Below are positions 1 through 8,376 of a stretch of DNA of 64,000 bases, in pieces. The notes beneath the pieces are model-generated. The model did no database searches, was not told the origin of the DNA, and saw only the letters and a program-made list of their open reading frames with translations. The DNA comes from Sporocytophaga sp. Lineage in GTDB: Bacteria > Bacteroidota > Bacteroidia > Cytophagales > Cytophagaceae. A program made the position numbers and the translations under genes. Position 1 is the first letter of the stretch. Each line of letters starts with the position of its first letter. Where the stretch lies: positions 124,001 through 188,000 of the forward strand of contig NZ_JAGHZZ010000001.1 of the NCBI RefSeq assembly GCF_017745095.1, read 5' to 3'.

Positions 1-47
1 TTGGTGAGCTTTATCAGTTCTTTTTCTTTGTCGTTTAGTTGGTTCAT
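1..47 (-). CDS. 5' end of an unidentified gene, truncated by the window
   Basis: An ATG at 45-47 on the minus strand opens a frame that runs off the left edge and encodes MNQLNDKEKELIKLT. The nearest upstream in-frame stop is at 90-92, and no other ATG lies between. The composition (Asn, Lys, Glu, Leu) is plausible for a short N-terminal helix. Too little is visible to name a family. A reading on the opposite strand is possible but has no good start. Confidence 0.25.
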   Translation of the reverse strand, partial: MNQLNDKEKELIKLT

Positions 48-151
48 CAGAATGATGTCTTTGAAAATGCGAATATTAAAGATGGGGTATTAATTGGTAA
101 TATCAAAAAAAGTTCAGGTCATGAATGTTGGCTTTAAGTCCTTTATAAACA

Positions 152-180
152 AAAAAAGAAGGCCATTGGCCTTCTTTTTT
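152..180 (-). terminator. Rho-independent terminator of the first lipoprotein gene
   Basis: A perfect inverted repeat with arms AAAGAAGGCC and GGCCTTCTTT and a 3-nt loop has an A-run on its left and a T-run on its right. It begins about 20 bp past the stop of the lipoprotein gene on the minus strand. The flanks would let it work in both directions. Confidence 0.8.
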
Positions 181-200
181 ATAGAATAGAATAAAAAAAT

Positions 201-842
201 TTAATCAACCATAATTGGACCATTATCTGCAAAATCCTTTTCCAAGAGTGTAACATTTACAGAACCAATAACTTTGGCTGGACTATAGGTTGAGTTTTCA
301 TACGAAACTATATTCATTGTATAGTCAAACTTCAGTCTACCTGTTGATTTGTTAAATGAGTAATTACTTATAGAAAGGGTAGAAGAAGAGTATCCAAAGT
401 ATATGTCGCTTCTAAAGTTTGTGTTATCAAAAGTCATGAATTTCAGATATTTTCCATTGCCCAAGGCTTTGTTGTAGGAAAAATTGATAGTAAGTCTTGT
501 TTCATCAGGTTTCTCTTCAAGAGTTTCAATGTAATTTGAAAAGAGTTCGAAGTAGTCTTCAGATTCTTTTGCACTACGTCTAAAAAGGTTTATACCTCTA
601 GACTCAGAATACAGAGTATAAGATGCATCATCGAGGGATTCAAAATTTTCATAGGTAAACGTTCCCAAAAGTGTATCTGCTGTTCCTGCAGAGTTAAGCT
701 TGTAAATTTTACCAGAAATATTTCCTTCTTTTCTCAAGGCATCTTGACCGGCAGGGCCAGGAACGGGATCTTTTTTACTACAGGCAGAACTAATTAGTAA
801 AAGTGTTGCAAAAACTACTGATAGGTAATTGATTTTTTTCAT
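201..842 (-). CDS. Lipoprotein with short collagen-like tract (paralog 1 of 4)
   Basis: This is a predicted secreted lipoprotein of 213 residues. The signal peptide begins MKKINYLSVV and ends in a lipobox (SSAC), followed by KKDPVPGPAGQDA. The Pro-Gly-Pro-Ala-Gly element resembles one or two collagen Gly-X-Y triplets. The remainder is predicted beta-rich and holds blocks shared with the three following paralogs: LGNGKYLKF, SNYSFNKSTGRLKFDY and KVIGSVNVTLLE. I chose the ATG at 842 over one three codons upstream, because all paralogs begin Met-Lys next to the hydrophobic core. It is the last gene of the array and has its own terminator. The function is unknown. Surface anchoring is inferred from the lipobox. 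Confidence 0.85.
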   Translation of the reverse strand: MKKINYLSVVFATLLLISSACSKKDPVPGPAGQDALRKEGNISGKIYKLNSAGTADTLLGTFTYENFESLDDASYTLYSESRGINLFRRSAKESEDYFELFSNYIETLEEKPDETRLTINFSYNKALGNGKYLKFMTFDNTNFRSDIYFGYSSSTLSISNYSFNKSTGRLKFDYTMNIVSYENSTYSPAKVIGSVNVTLLEKDFADNGPIMVD

Positions 843-942
843 TGTATACATTTTTTTAAAACCTTGAATTTTACCTGATTTTGATCTATAAGGTTACAGT
901 TATTATAGTTAGCTTTTATTTTATTCGATAAATGATGGACAT

Positions 943-971
943 AAAAAAAGCTTCTGTGGAACAGAAGCTTT
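943..971 (-). terminator. Terminator between paralogs 1 and 2
   Basis: Arms AAAGCTTCTGT (947-957) and ACAGAAGCTTT (961-971) enclose a GGA loop. On the minus strand the hairpin is followed by a T-run. It lies about 27 bp past the stop of the second paralog, which suggests that the array members are at least partly separate transcription units. Confidence 0.8.
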
Positions 972-997
972 AAAAAATTCAAATTGAATAATGGCTC

Positions 998-1615
998 TTA
1001 CTCAATAATGGATCCTTTTCGGAGATATATCTCTTCATTAAGTGCAGCCTCAACAGAGCCTTTTAATGTAAGATCCATACCACCTTGAACCGAACTCTGG
1101 TATTTTGCCTTATAGTTAAACTTAATTTTTCCCGTAGCCTTATCAAATGAATAATCAGATATTTCCATACTTTCATTGATCGTCGTAGCTGATGCTGTCA
1201 GAGAAAGTAATTTGCCATTTCCAAGTGTATCGTGAAGAGTGTAATCTAAGTTAAAGATGAGATTCTCTAATGGTTCTGAAGGAGCCTGATTTGATGATAT
1301 GGATATGGATGTTAAATTTTTTGTATTTAATCTCCAGATGTAAAATCTGGACAATTCACCTTCCGAATATTGTGAGTTTGTGAAGTCATCTTCATGGAGG
1401 TATTCAGTGGAAAGGATCAAAGAATCATCACCATGTGAGGACTTTGTATATACATCCATTTTCACAAATCCGTTTTTTCTGATATGCTCTTCAAGTGATT
1501 TTCCATCTGGCCCGGCAGGGCCTGTAGGTCCAGGAACTTTTTCTTTTTTACAACCGAAAAAAGTTAACAATGAAGCTAATGCCAAAATATATAATTTAGA
1601 TCTTTTCATTTTCAT
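998..1615 (-). CDS. Lipoprotein with short collagen-like tract (paralog 2 of 4)
   Basis: This 205-residue lipoprotein has the lipobox FFGC at about residues 19-22, then KKEKVPGPTGPAGPDGKS, the longest Gly-X-Y-like tract of the four. It is the most diverged copy but keeps LGNGK (GNGKLL instead of GNGKYL), SDYSFDKATGKIKFNY and a late KGSVE block. It ends with LRKGSIIE, which matches the LRKG and LRSG ends of paralogs 4 and 3. It lies 20 bp downstream of paralog 3, so the two may be co-transcribed. An alternative start two codons downstream would change little. The function is unknown. Confidence 0.85.
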   Translation of the reverse strand: MKMKRSKLYILALASLLTFFGCKKEKVPGPTGPAGPDGKSLEEHIRKNGFVKMDVYTKSSHGDDSLILSTEYLHEDDFTNSQYSEGELSRFYIWRLNTKNLTSISISSNQAPSEPLENLIFNLDYTLHDTLGNGKLLSLTASATTINESMEISDYSFDKATGKIKFNYKAKYQSSVQGGMDLTLKGSVEAALNEEIYLRKGSIIE

Positions 1616-1635
1616 CAGTATTTAAAAAAAGTGAA

Positions 1636-2298
1636 TTAATTGTTGACATTACCTGATCTTAAAGTAACTATTTCTTTGAGCGTTACATCCACCGATCCGA
1701 TTACTTTTGAGTTTTTTCCAGAGAGTGTTTCATTGCCAACATAAAGTATTTCAAAATCAAACTTCAGATTTCTCGAGTTTTTATCAAAGCTGTAATTGCT
1801 TATTGAAAATGAAGATTCAGTCCAGGGGCTTACATCAGTTCTGACATTATTGTGAGGACGAGACGTTTCTCCGAACCTTAAATATTTTCCATTGCCTAAA
1901 TCCTTGACATAACCAAAATAGATATTAGTCATTCCAGGCATTATGCCAGGCTTTATGGTATCAGTCATAATATCTATGTAACTGCTTAGTATAAAGATGT
2001 TACCACCTTTTACACTGTCTCGTCTGATTATGGTAACGTTAGGATTTCTACCTCTTTCATATAGGGACGCATTACTTTCAAAAATGTATTGGTAGTTAAA
2101 TTCTCCAAGCAAAGTGTCTTTACCATCTTTTCCGGTAGAATAGAGTTTACCTTTTACAGATCCATCTTTTGTATATGGATACATATTGATGTCTTTCCCT
2201 GCAGGCCCCTGTGGTCCTGGTATCGGATCTTTGTCTTTGCAGGAGTATAAGGATGAGACAATAGTTAACAGTATGATTAATATTTGATTTCTTTTCAT
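1636..2298 (-). CDS. Lipoprotein with short collagen-like tract (paralog 3 of 4)
   Basis: This 220-residue lipoprotein has the signal peptide MKRNQILIILLTIVSSLYSC with a lipobox Cys at residue 20, followed by KDKDPIPGPQGPAGKD. The shared blocks LGNGKYLRFG, SNYSFDKNSRNLKFDF and KVIGSVDVTLKE are all present. In the N-terminal half, KLYSTGKDGKDTLLGEF matches IYKLNSAGTADTLLGTF of paralog 1, so the whole mature protein appears homologous. The mature domain resembles no family I can name. Confidence 0.87.
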   Translation of the reverse strand: MKRNQILIILLTIVSSLYSCKDKDPIPGPQGPAGKDINMYPYTKDGSVKGKLYSTGKDGKDTLLGEFNYQYIFESNASLYERGRNPNVTIIRRDSVKGGNIFILSSYIDIMTDTIKPGIMPGMTNIYFGYVKDLGNGKYLRFGETSRPHNNVRTDVSPWTESSFSISNYSFDKNSRNLKFDFEILYVGNETLSGKNSKVIGSVDVTLKEIVTLRSGNVNN

Positions 2299-2371
2299 TT
2301 GTGTTTGGTTAAAAAATTTAAAAAAGAATGCTCTCTTTCAGCGCTTGAGCTTATGAAGTTTTACTAATGAC

Positions 2372-2995
2372 TTAATAGGAAACAATTCCTTTTCTGAGCG
2401 GCACGGGTTCCTGGAGATTTATGTCAATATTGCCAATAACTTTGCTTCTTCTAATATTTGGCAAGCGTCCTTCATAAATGATGGTAAAATCGCTTTTAAG
2501 ACGTCCGGTAGATATGTTAAAAGTATAATTTGAAAATTCCATTTTGGGAATCACAAAAACATCGCTGTTTTGTCCAAACCTCAGATATTTTCCATTTCCC
2601 AAATCTTTTTCAAAATAAAAAGAAGCTTGCAAGTCCTGTGAGGACGGGCTGCCCTGAGATAGGTCTGTTCTACCTTGAAATTTAAAATAACGTTTGCTTA
2701 CCGTGCTGTCAGATCTGGCTATAAAAAAGCTTGCATTTTCTCCTTTGGTATAAAAGGATTGATTATTAGCCAGTGCAGATGTGTATTCATAATTAAAATC
2801 AGATATAAGGGAGTCTTCCCCTAGCTGATTTGTAATATAAATATTCCCTCTTATGAAACCGTCTTTTCTAAGAAGGAGGCTTAATGCATCTTTTCCTGCA
2901 GGCCCTTGTGGACCAGGCACTTGTTCTTTTTGATTGCAGGAGGCAAATGCTATAAATGCAGCGAAAAGAATTGTTGAAAATTTGTTTTTTTTCAT
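2372..2995 (-). CDS. Lipoprotein with short collagen-like tract (paralog 4 of 4)
   Basis: This 207-residue lipoprotein is first in the transcription direction of the array. The lipobox FASC is followed by NQKEQVPGPQGPAGKDA. The conserved blocks are LGNGKYLRFG, SNYTFNISTGRLKSDF and KVIGNIDINLQE, ending with LRKGIVSY. The 283-bp upstream gap separates it from a divergent lipoprotein gene and probably holds the array promoter, although I found no clean TTTG/TAnnTTTG pair there. The gap of 73 bp to paralog 3 shows no terminator. The function is unknown. Confidence 0.87.
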   Translation of the reverse strand: MKKNKFSTILFAAFIAFASCNQKEQVPGPQGPAGKDALSLLLRKDGFIRGNIYITNQLGEDSLISDFNYEYTSALANNQSFYTKGENASFFIARSDSTVSKRYFKFQGRTDLSQGSPSSQDLQASFYFEKDLGNGKYLRFGQNSDVFVIPKMEFSNYTFNISTGRLKSDFTIIYEGRLPNIRRSKVIGNIDINLQEPVPLRKGIVSY

Positions 2996-3278
2996 TTTAA
3001 AAAGTTAAAAATGGACTAATAAAATTTATCACTAAAATTGCTAGCAGATACTTGAAAAATGGCTTAGCTATATATGTAGACTTCTTGAGAGGAATTTGTT
3101 CCCGAATTTTTAATAAACTAGTATTCGGAAAAATAAAGCTCAGAAATGTTGTTGACATAGCAGATCATCTGCCAGCCTATTTTCTATTAATTTATTCTGA
3201 TTATTTCTTTAATATCCTTTAGGCTTCATTATTTTTAAATCGGGAATTTATTTTTCCCTTTAATTTAAATTTTAGAAT

Positions 3279-3869
3279 ATGAACAAAAGCGTTGTTGTTT
3301 GCGCTCTTCTTTCTTTTATTACTTTCTCCTGTCAGAATTCTGTAAAGGAAGCAAAGCTGGAAAAACCTGCTGGAGATTCCATAATTGTTAAAACTCCCTG
3401 GAAAAAACCTTCAGGTACTCCTGATCTCCCTCTATCTGATTCAATGATTACCAGCGCTGGCATCGGGAAGATAATACTGGGAAGTAAGCTGGACAGCGTT
3501 CAGTCTATGTACACTCTTTCGGAAAGTTATTTGCTTTGGGACCAGTCTCCTGCACTTAAAATTTCACTTACTGATAGTTATTGGATTATTGCTGAAACTT
3601 CTGGCAGCGTGGGAATTATTAATCTTTTGAGAACAAATAGTCCTGATATTAAATCGAAAAGTGGCTACCATGTAGGTCTGTCATTTTCCGAGATTGCAGA
3701 TTCTCTAATCATTTTGCGAGAAAATAAGTTAATCTATTTTGCAAGGGAAGGTGTGGCAGCTAGGCCTAGGGAAAAAGATGTGAAAAGAATTTTCGGAAAA
3801 TCTTTTAATCGCAATGCCTTAATGCAGTCCTCAATTGCCGAGTTGGTAATTACTTGCGAAGATTGCTAA
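3279..3869 (+). CDS. Hypothetical lipoprotein
   Basis: This is a 196-residue predicted lipoprotein with signal peptide MNKSVVVCALLSFITFSC and acylated Cys at about residue 18. A Pro/Lys-rich linker follows, then a globular part of about 140 residues with the segment GIGKIILGSKLDSVQ. That pattern is seen in small periplasmic proteins that begin with a Gly-rich turn. It ends in CEDC. No family was recognised. The next gene starts 10 bp after the stop and the ABC genes follow closely, so it is probably the first gene of a four-gene operon ending at 6269. No upstream TAnnTTTG element was clear. Confidence 0.75.
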   Translation: MNKSVVVCALLSFITFSCQNSVKEAKLEKPAGDSIIVKTPWKKPSGTPDLPLSDSMITSAGIGKIILGSKLDSVQSMYTLSESYLLWDQSPALKISLTDSYWIIAETSGSVGIINLLRTNSPDIKSKSGYHVGLSFSEIADSLIILRENKLIYFAREGVAARPREKDVKRIFGKSFNRNALMQSSIAELVITCEDC

Positions 3870-3879
3870 AGCAGATAAA

Positions 3880-4290
3880 ATGGAAACAGCTTTTAATCAG
3901 ATGAACTATTGGGCGATTATCACCGCCGCAGGTATGTATTTTATCCTTGGTGCATTCTGGTATTCTCCAGGACTTTTTGAGGCTGCCTGGTTCAGAAATG
4001 TGCGGCTTCCCAAAGAAAGTGAGAAAAAGTTTACTCGCATGACAGCAGGCACTTTTATATTGCTTTTGTTTGCTGCGATCTTTCTTGATTATATTGTTGA
4101 GTTGAGTGCAACCAACACGCCGGGAAAAGGATTTTTTCTCGGACTCATAGCCGGTGCCGGCTTGGTGGGAACGGCTATGGGAACTACATACCTTTATGAA
4201 GGAAAACCCAGACAATTATTTTTAATAGACATAGGGTACCATCTTGCCGGCTTCACGGTAATGGGCCTTGTATTAGGAGGCTGGCATTAA
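3880..4290 (+). CDS. DUF1761 family membrane protein
   Basis: This 136-residue integral membrane protein has about four hydrophobic segments. Its N-terminal region, MNYWAIITAAGMYFILGAFWYSP-like (shown in parts), carries the Asn-Tyr-Trp start and the LGAFWYSP motif typical of DUF1761 proteins. The pattern GLFEAAW follows. The length fits the family. The biochemical role of DUF1761 is not established. It sits 10 bp after a lipoprotein gene and 19 bp before an ABC ATPase gene, and probably shares their transcript. Confidence 0.8.
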   Translation: METAFNQMNYWAIITAAGMYFILGAFWYSPGLFEAAWFRNVRLPKESEKKFTRMTAGTFILLLFAAIFLDYIVELSATNTPGKGFFLGLIAGAGLVGTAMGTTYLYEGKPRQLFLIDIGYHLAGFTVMGLVLGGWH

Positions 4291-4309
4291 TTTCTACTAA
4301 GTTTTTCTA

Positions 4310-5242
4310 TTGGATAAAGAAGTATTAATAGAGGTAAATAAGGTGAAAAAGACTTTCAAAAGTCTGGTCGCCGTCAATGACGTTTCCTTCAAGGTCAACG
4401 CAGGTGAATACCTTGCTTTACTTGGTCCCAATGGTGCGGGCAAAACGACCTTGATAGAAATGATCGAGGGTATTCAGAAGCAGGATAGCGGGGATATTCT
4501 TATTCAGGGTAAGTCCTGGAAAGGAAATGCAGAAAAGCTACATCGGGTTATGGGCATTTCATTACAGGAAACCCACTTTATAGACCGAAATTCTGTTGAA
4601 GAAACCTTAAATCTCTTCTCAAGCTTTTATGGACTGCCTCAGTCTCGCTCTCAGGAAATCCTTGAAGTTGTCGGATTAGAAGCAAAAAGGAAGACGTATG
4701 TCAACCATCTTTCCGGAGGACAAAGGCAGAAGCTGGCTTTGGGAATCGCTTTATTAAACAATCCACGGGTACTTCTTTTGGATGAGCCTACTACAGGCCT
4801 TGATCCTAATGCGAGACGTGAAATTTGGAATTTGCTCGAAAAGCTTAAGCAAACTTCTAAAACAGCAATGATTCTCACGACCCATTACATGGAGGAGGCT
4901 GAATATCTCTGTGATAGAATTATTATTATGAACAAGGGAAGTTTTCTGGCTGAAGGAACATTGCCCCAACTTATTAAAAGTTATGGTGATGGAGAAATCA
5001 TTCATTTTACAGTAAATAAACCGTTTAAGGAAAGCCTGAAATCATTGCCCTCTGTCAGAAATGTATTCTGGGAGGATAAAGGAACAAAAGGTAAGCTGGT
5101 TGTAACTGATATTACCGATACCTTACCTCACTTACTTGCTCTGATCGCCCAGGAAAAGCTGAAGTTACTTGAACTTGAAAGCAGAAAGGTAACACTCGAA
5201 GATCTTTTTATATCATTAACCGGAAAGGCGCTTAATGAATAA
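4310..5242 (+). CDS. ABC transporter ATP-binding protein (ABC-2 type exporter)
   Basis: This 310-residue cytoplasmic ATPase energises the permease encoded next to it. Walker A GPNGAGKT lies at residues 39-46, the Q-loop near ISLQETH, the signature LSGGQ at 134-138, Walker B VLLLDEP at 154-160 and the H-loop His at 192 (TTHYMEEAE). The C-terminal extension of about 80 residues is typical of the DrrA/CcmA-like class. The start codon is TTG at 4310, since no ATG lies between the preceding stop and the conserved N-terminal strand. The stop overlaps the permease start by 8 bp, which implies translational coupling. The substrate cannot be read from sequence; drugs, lipids or polysaccharides are possible. 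Confidence 0.93.
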   Translation: MDKEVLIEVNKVKKTFKSLVAVNDVSFKVNAGEYLALLGPNGAGKTTLIEMIEGIQKQDSGDILIQGKSWKGNAEKLHRVMGISLQETHFIDRNSVEETLNLFSSFYGLPQSRSQEILEVVGLEAKRKTYVNHLSGGQRQKLALGIALLNNPRVLLLDEPTTGLDPNARREIWNLLEKLKQTSKTAMILTTHYMEEAEYLCDRIIIMNKGSFLAEGTLPQLIKSYGDGEIIHFTVNKPFKESLKSLPSVRNVFWEDKGTKGKLVVTDITDTLPHLLALIAQEKLKLLELESRKVTLEDLFISLTGKALNE

Positions 5243-6269
5243 TTCATTTCTACAACTTGTATTTTTGCAATTCCGCTCTTTTTATAGAGAGCCTGCTATC
5301 CTTTTCTGGGCAATAGGTTTCCCAATTATCATGGCGGGTGTGCTGGGTATTGCATTTAGCAACAAAGAAATAAAACGAAAAGTAATGATCCTTGGAAGCA
5401 CAGATAGTGCATCCTTTGAGAAGGTACTTGGTGCAGATATAGGGATGCCTTCTCGTTTCACATTTATTTATGGAACGAAAAGACAGGCAGAGCTTGGCAT
5501 AAAAAGAGGAGAAATTCAATTGTATTTTTTACCGTCTTCAGATCGAATAACATTTTTTCTAGACCCGACAAATACGGAAGCTCAAAACACATACCTGGTA
5601 TTGGAAAGAGAATTTCGCCGTGACAACAAAGTAACTAAGAAGATAGTAGTGCAGCCACTTACTTCTCAAGGTACGCGTTACATCGATTTTCTGATACCCG
5701 GACTTATTGCACTGGGCATTCTTAACTCTTGTGTCTGGGGCATTAGCTGGACTCTGATCAATTACAGAATTAAAAAGCTATTGCGAAGAATGATCGCCAC
5801 ACCAATGAAAAAATCTTATTTCTTTCTGGCGCAATTCAGTGCGAGGATTTTTATTACCATTGCAGAAGCGGTTATTCTATTTCTTTTCGCAGCGATTTTC
5901 TTTAAAGTTCAGATCACCGGAAGTATATTGGCTCTAATCATGGTTTTTTTATGTGGCGTAATTTCCTTCTCAGGACTGGCCATTCTTGTTTCTAGCAAAA
6001 CAGCCAATACTGAGGTTGCAAATGGACTTATCAACGCTGTAACTTTGCCAATGATGATCTTATCGGGGATATTTTTCAGTTATCAGAACTTTCCCGAATG
6101 GTTAATCCCGATAATAAAAGTTTTACCACTAACCATGCTGGCAGATGCGTTCAGGAGCATATTTGTAGAAGGTGCAGGTATAAAAGAAATCTTATTACCG
6201 TCGCTTATATTGCTTTTGGAGGGAATAGCTTTTTATTGGATAGCGAGGAAGATTTATAAGTGGAGTTGA
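5235..6269 (+). CDS. ABC-2 type transporter permease
   Basis: This 344-residue membrane subunit pairs with the upstream ATPase. One transmembrane segment lies near residues 20-38, followed by an extracytoplasmic loop of about 110 residues. Five further segments lie between roughly 150 and 340, the usual ABC-2 architecture. The motif YIDFLIPGLIALGILNS at the start of the membrane block is characteristic of ABC2_membrane_3-type permeases. It overlaps the ATPase gene by 8 bp. A 177-bp gap follows without a clear terminator. Confidence 0.9.
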   Translation: MNNSFLQLVFLQFRSFYREPAILFWAIGFPIIMAGVLGIAFSNKEIKRKVMILGSTDSASFEKVLGADIGMPSRFTFIYGTKRQAELGIKRGEIQLYFLPSSDRITFFLDPTNTEAQNTYLVLEREFRRDNKVTKKIVVQPLTSQGTRYIDFLIPGLIALGILNSCVWGISWTLINYRIKKLLRRMIATPMKKSYFFLAQFSARIFITIAEAVILFLFAAIFFKVQITGSILALIMVFLCGVISFSGLAILVSSKTANTEVANGLINAVTLPMMILSGIFFSYQNFPEWLIPIIKVLPLTMLADAFRSIFVEGAGIKEILLPSLILLLEGIAFYWIARKIYKWS

Positions 6270-6446
6270 ATTTTATTTCTGTACTTAAATCTCTGTGTAT
6301 CCTACGCGTTTCTCTCTGTTTCTCAATGTAACTGATATTGTTTCACAGGCACAAGCATAAAGGATTTAAGAGTGAGTGACGGCATAAGTAGTATTTTTTT
6401 GAAAATTTTGCCATATTCCTTAAAATAATTTTTAACCTACATATCT

Positions 6447-6755
6447 ATGAAAACCGACCTTTACACAAAAACTATCCTGACCATCATTGCTGTTTGCCTT
6501 GTGATTATTGTTGTTAAGCAAATAGATATTATCCCTAATGCCCACGCCGCAAATTCTGATAATGCTGTTTACGATCCGAACTATCGTTTAATCAAAACAA
6601 ATGCAGACGGAACAATTGATGTAAATATTAAATCTTCCACTTCTTCAATAGATGTCAATCTGGTGAAAGTAAAAACATATGATCCTGTGGATGTAAATAT
6701 TAAAAAGGTAGCTGGAAATACTTGCTATGATGCAATTCCGGTGAAAAATAAATAG
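6447..6755 (+). CDS. Small membrane-anchored or secreted protein with DVN repeats
   Basis: This 102-residue protein starts MKTDLYTKTILTIIAVCLVI, a hydrophobic segment that may be a signal peptide (AHAA cleavage-like site near residue 36) or an anchor. The mature part is short. It repeats a strand-like unit Ile/Val-Asp-Val-Asn-Ile/Leu three times (TIDVNIK, SIDVNLV, PVDVNIK). The N-terminal pattern MKxDLYTKxxLTxIAxCL recurs in hypothetical proteins of several phyla as far as I recall, without assigned function. It stands alone, with gaps of 177 and 63 bp on either side. Confidence 0.75.
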   Translation: MKTDLYTKTILTIIAVCLVIIVVKQIDIIPNAHAANSDNAVYDPNYRLIKTNADGTIDVNIKSSTSSIDVNLVKVKTYDPVDVNIKKVAGNTCYDAIPVKNK

Positions 6756-6818
6756 TGAATTGGTTTAAAATAAATAATGGACTAATCGTTATTAGCCATA
6801 ACTTTTATGCTTTATAAT

Positions 6819-7484
6819 ATGAAGAAGATTTTTTTACTATTGGTTTTAGTTGTATTAGGTTGTGGTGAAAAGAAAGAGGAAGTTGTAGTTGAATTTTTAG
6901 AACCTCAGCCTGGAGAAACCAAAAACCTAAGCGGATTTAATAGAAAATACTGGGGTACTTACAATAGTGAGCATGGAGCTCAGCTATTAATTCTTGAAAA
7001 CAAAATCATTAAGATTACTCCTTACAATATTCTTTTTCATAGGAGTGCTCTGGATAGCATTACGGGGGACCGAAACAATGATGAGGATATTAAAAACTAT
7101 CTGGAAAATTTAAACTTCAAAGTTCTAAAGATTTCAGATGACAGTGTTTCTGCTAATTACCTTGCACGGGACACGATCTTCAATGTCTCCCCCACCCAGG
7201 TCTGTCGTTCCTTAAAGGGATCATATTTTTTGAATTATCGATATGGAGAGACCGGCTGGAAGGTTAAAAGGCTAGATTTGAATAAAAACAGATTATCCAT
7301 CAGTATGATTATGCCACATGACAGTCTATTTCATCTTCTTCCTGTTGAGGAAAAAGTTATAATAAAGAATGACAGCGGTGAAGTGGTCAGCTGTCAAATG
7401 AAGCCAACCAAAAATGAACTAAGAAAATTAATAAAAGCCAGTTCCTTTGAAGAAAGGGAGGTTTGGATAAAGGGGAAAAATTAA
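6819..7484 (+). CDS. Hypothetical lipoprotein
   Basis: This is a predicted 221-residue lipoprotein: MKKIFLLLVLVVLGC followed by GEKKEEVVVEF, with the lipobox Cys at about residue 15. I chose the ATG at 6819 because it places Met-Lys-Lys directly before the hydrophobic core; an ATG four codons upstream is the alternative. The mature sequence is charged and strand-rich, with no recognised domain. The stop lies 4 bp before the next start, so the two genes are very likely co-transcribed. Confidence 0.75.
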   Translation: MKKIFLLLVLVVLGCGEKKEEVVVEFLEPQPGETKNLSGFNRKYWGTYNSEHGAQLLILENKIIKITPYNILFHRSALDSITGDRNNDEDIKNYLENLNFKVLKISDDSVSANYLARDTIFNVSPTQVCRSLKGSYFLNYRYGETGWKVKRLDLNKNRLSISMIMPHDSLFHLLPVEEKVIIKNDSGEVVSCQMKPTKNELRKLIKASSFEEREVWIKGKN

Positions 7485-7488
7485 TGTT

Positions 7489-7989
7489 ATGTTCGTTCAA
7501 TTGACTTTATTTTTGAGTTGTCTGTTCTTTCAGATTGATGATAGTTTATATGTGGACAGTTATTCAATTGAGAAGGGAAAAATAATATTAAGCTTCTTCA
7601 ATGGAAGAAATCATGACCATTATTCTCAACCTTATTTAATATCAAAAGATAAAGCAGGAGATTACTTTATTTTTGATGGTGCCAGATACTATTTAAATAG
7701 GACGGCTACATTAGAGCAAGAAGAGCTTGATAGAATAGCGGAATATTTTAAAGGCAAAGCCAACCAAATTTGCTATAACCAAACTACTCCCAGGTTAATA
7801 TTGACTTTTTTGGTAGATGAAGAAGGGAATGTTATGTTGGGAGGTGGATACTTGGACAATGGCTGTGAGCGCAATTTTTTAGAAGTGCATAATTATATAG
7901 ATTTAAAAAAAATCAGATTTTCTCCAGGAAAGATTAAATCTCAAAATGTGCGTAGCATCTTTACAGTTGTACTACCTTTTAATAATTGA
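7489..7989 (+). CDS. Secreted protein with a TonB-C-like end, function unknown
   Basis: This 166-residue protein has an N-terminal hydrophobic stretch (FVQLTLFLSCLFF) that could be a signal peptide. The last 65 residues read like the C-terminal domain of TonB-type proteins: LILTFLVDEEGNVMLGGG, a Cys, then KKIRFSPGKI and a final FTVVLPF strand. There is no proline-rich spanner, so it is not a complete energy transducer. The resemblance is inference from pattern and needs a profile search. It follows the upstream lipoprotein gene by 4 bp. Confidence 0.65.
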   Translation: MFVQLTLFLSCLFFQIDDSLYVDSYSIEKGKIILSFFNGRNHDHYSQPYLISKDKAGDYFIFDGARYYLNRTATLEQEELDRIAEYFKGKANQICYNQTTPRLILTFLVDEEGNVMLGGGYLDNGCERNFLEVHNYIDLKKIRFSPGKIKSQNVRSIFTVVLPFNN

Positions 7990-8014
7990 TTGGATTGCAG
8001 TATGCTATTATAAT

Positions 8015-8362
8015 TTACCCAGCCGACATAATCTTTTTCCTATGAAACTCTCCCCAATTCTTCATTTCTTCCAAAACCTTGTTTAAAGTTTTACCATGCT
8101 CAGTAATTGCATATTCCACCGCGATGGGTTTGGTTTGATAAACCGTTCTGCTGATCAGCTTATTCATTTCCATATCCTGGAGCTCCTTAGAAAGCATTCT
8201 TGGGGTCACACCAATCTCTCTGACCAATTCTTTAAATCTGAGTGGTTTTTCAAGTAAAGTCACCAAAATCAGCAACTTCCATTTTCCATTGATTACCTCA
8301 AGTGTGTCCTGAATAGCTCTTCTGCTGCCTGCGCAGGATTCTTTTGTGTGGATTATTTCCAT
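8015..8362 (-). CDS. HxlR family transcriptional regulator
   Basis: This is a 115-residue winged-helix regulator. The family pattern is complete: Cys near residue 9 (ESCAGSR), TLEVINGKWKLLILVTLLE, then RFKELVREIGVTPRMLSKEL as the recognition region, and EYAITEHGKTL in the wing. I start it at 8362 (MEIIHTKES). The 19 codons upstream of this ATG coincide with a near-palindrome and a promoter element, so they are more likely regulatory DNA than coding. It is divergent from a DoxX-like gene, a common pairing in which the HxlR protein controls its neighbour in response to redox or electrophile stress. That role is inferred. Confidence 0.9.
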   Translation of the reverse strand: MEIIHTKESCAGSRRAIQDTLEVINGKWKLLILVTLLEKPLRFKELVREIGVTPRMLSKELQDMEMNKLISRTVYQTKPIAVEYAITEHGKTLNKVLEEMKNWGEFHRKKIMSAG

Positions 8363-8376
8363 GCGATATACTTTTT

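Noticed and set aside
891-900. AGGTTACAGT upstream of the first lipoprotein gene as an ECF -35 block
   Set aside because: The partner block CCTGAGACAAAT is absent at the required distance; only CCTGA is found at the wrong spacing.
1380-1625. Plus-strand frame with Gly-Pro repeats inside the lipoprotein array
   Set aside because: It is the antisense reading of the collagen-like tract of the minus-strand lipoprotein. It has no independent start signals.
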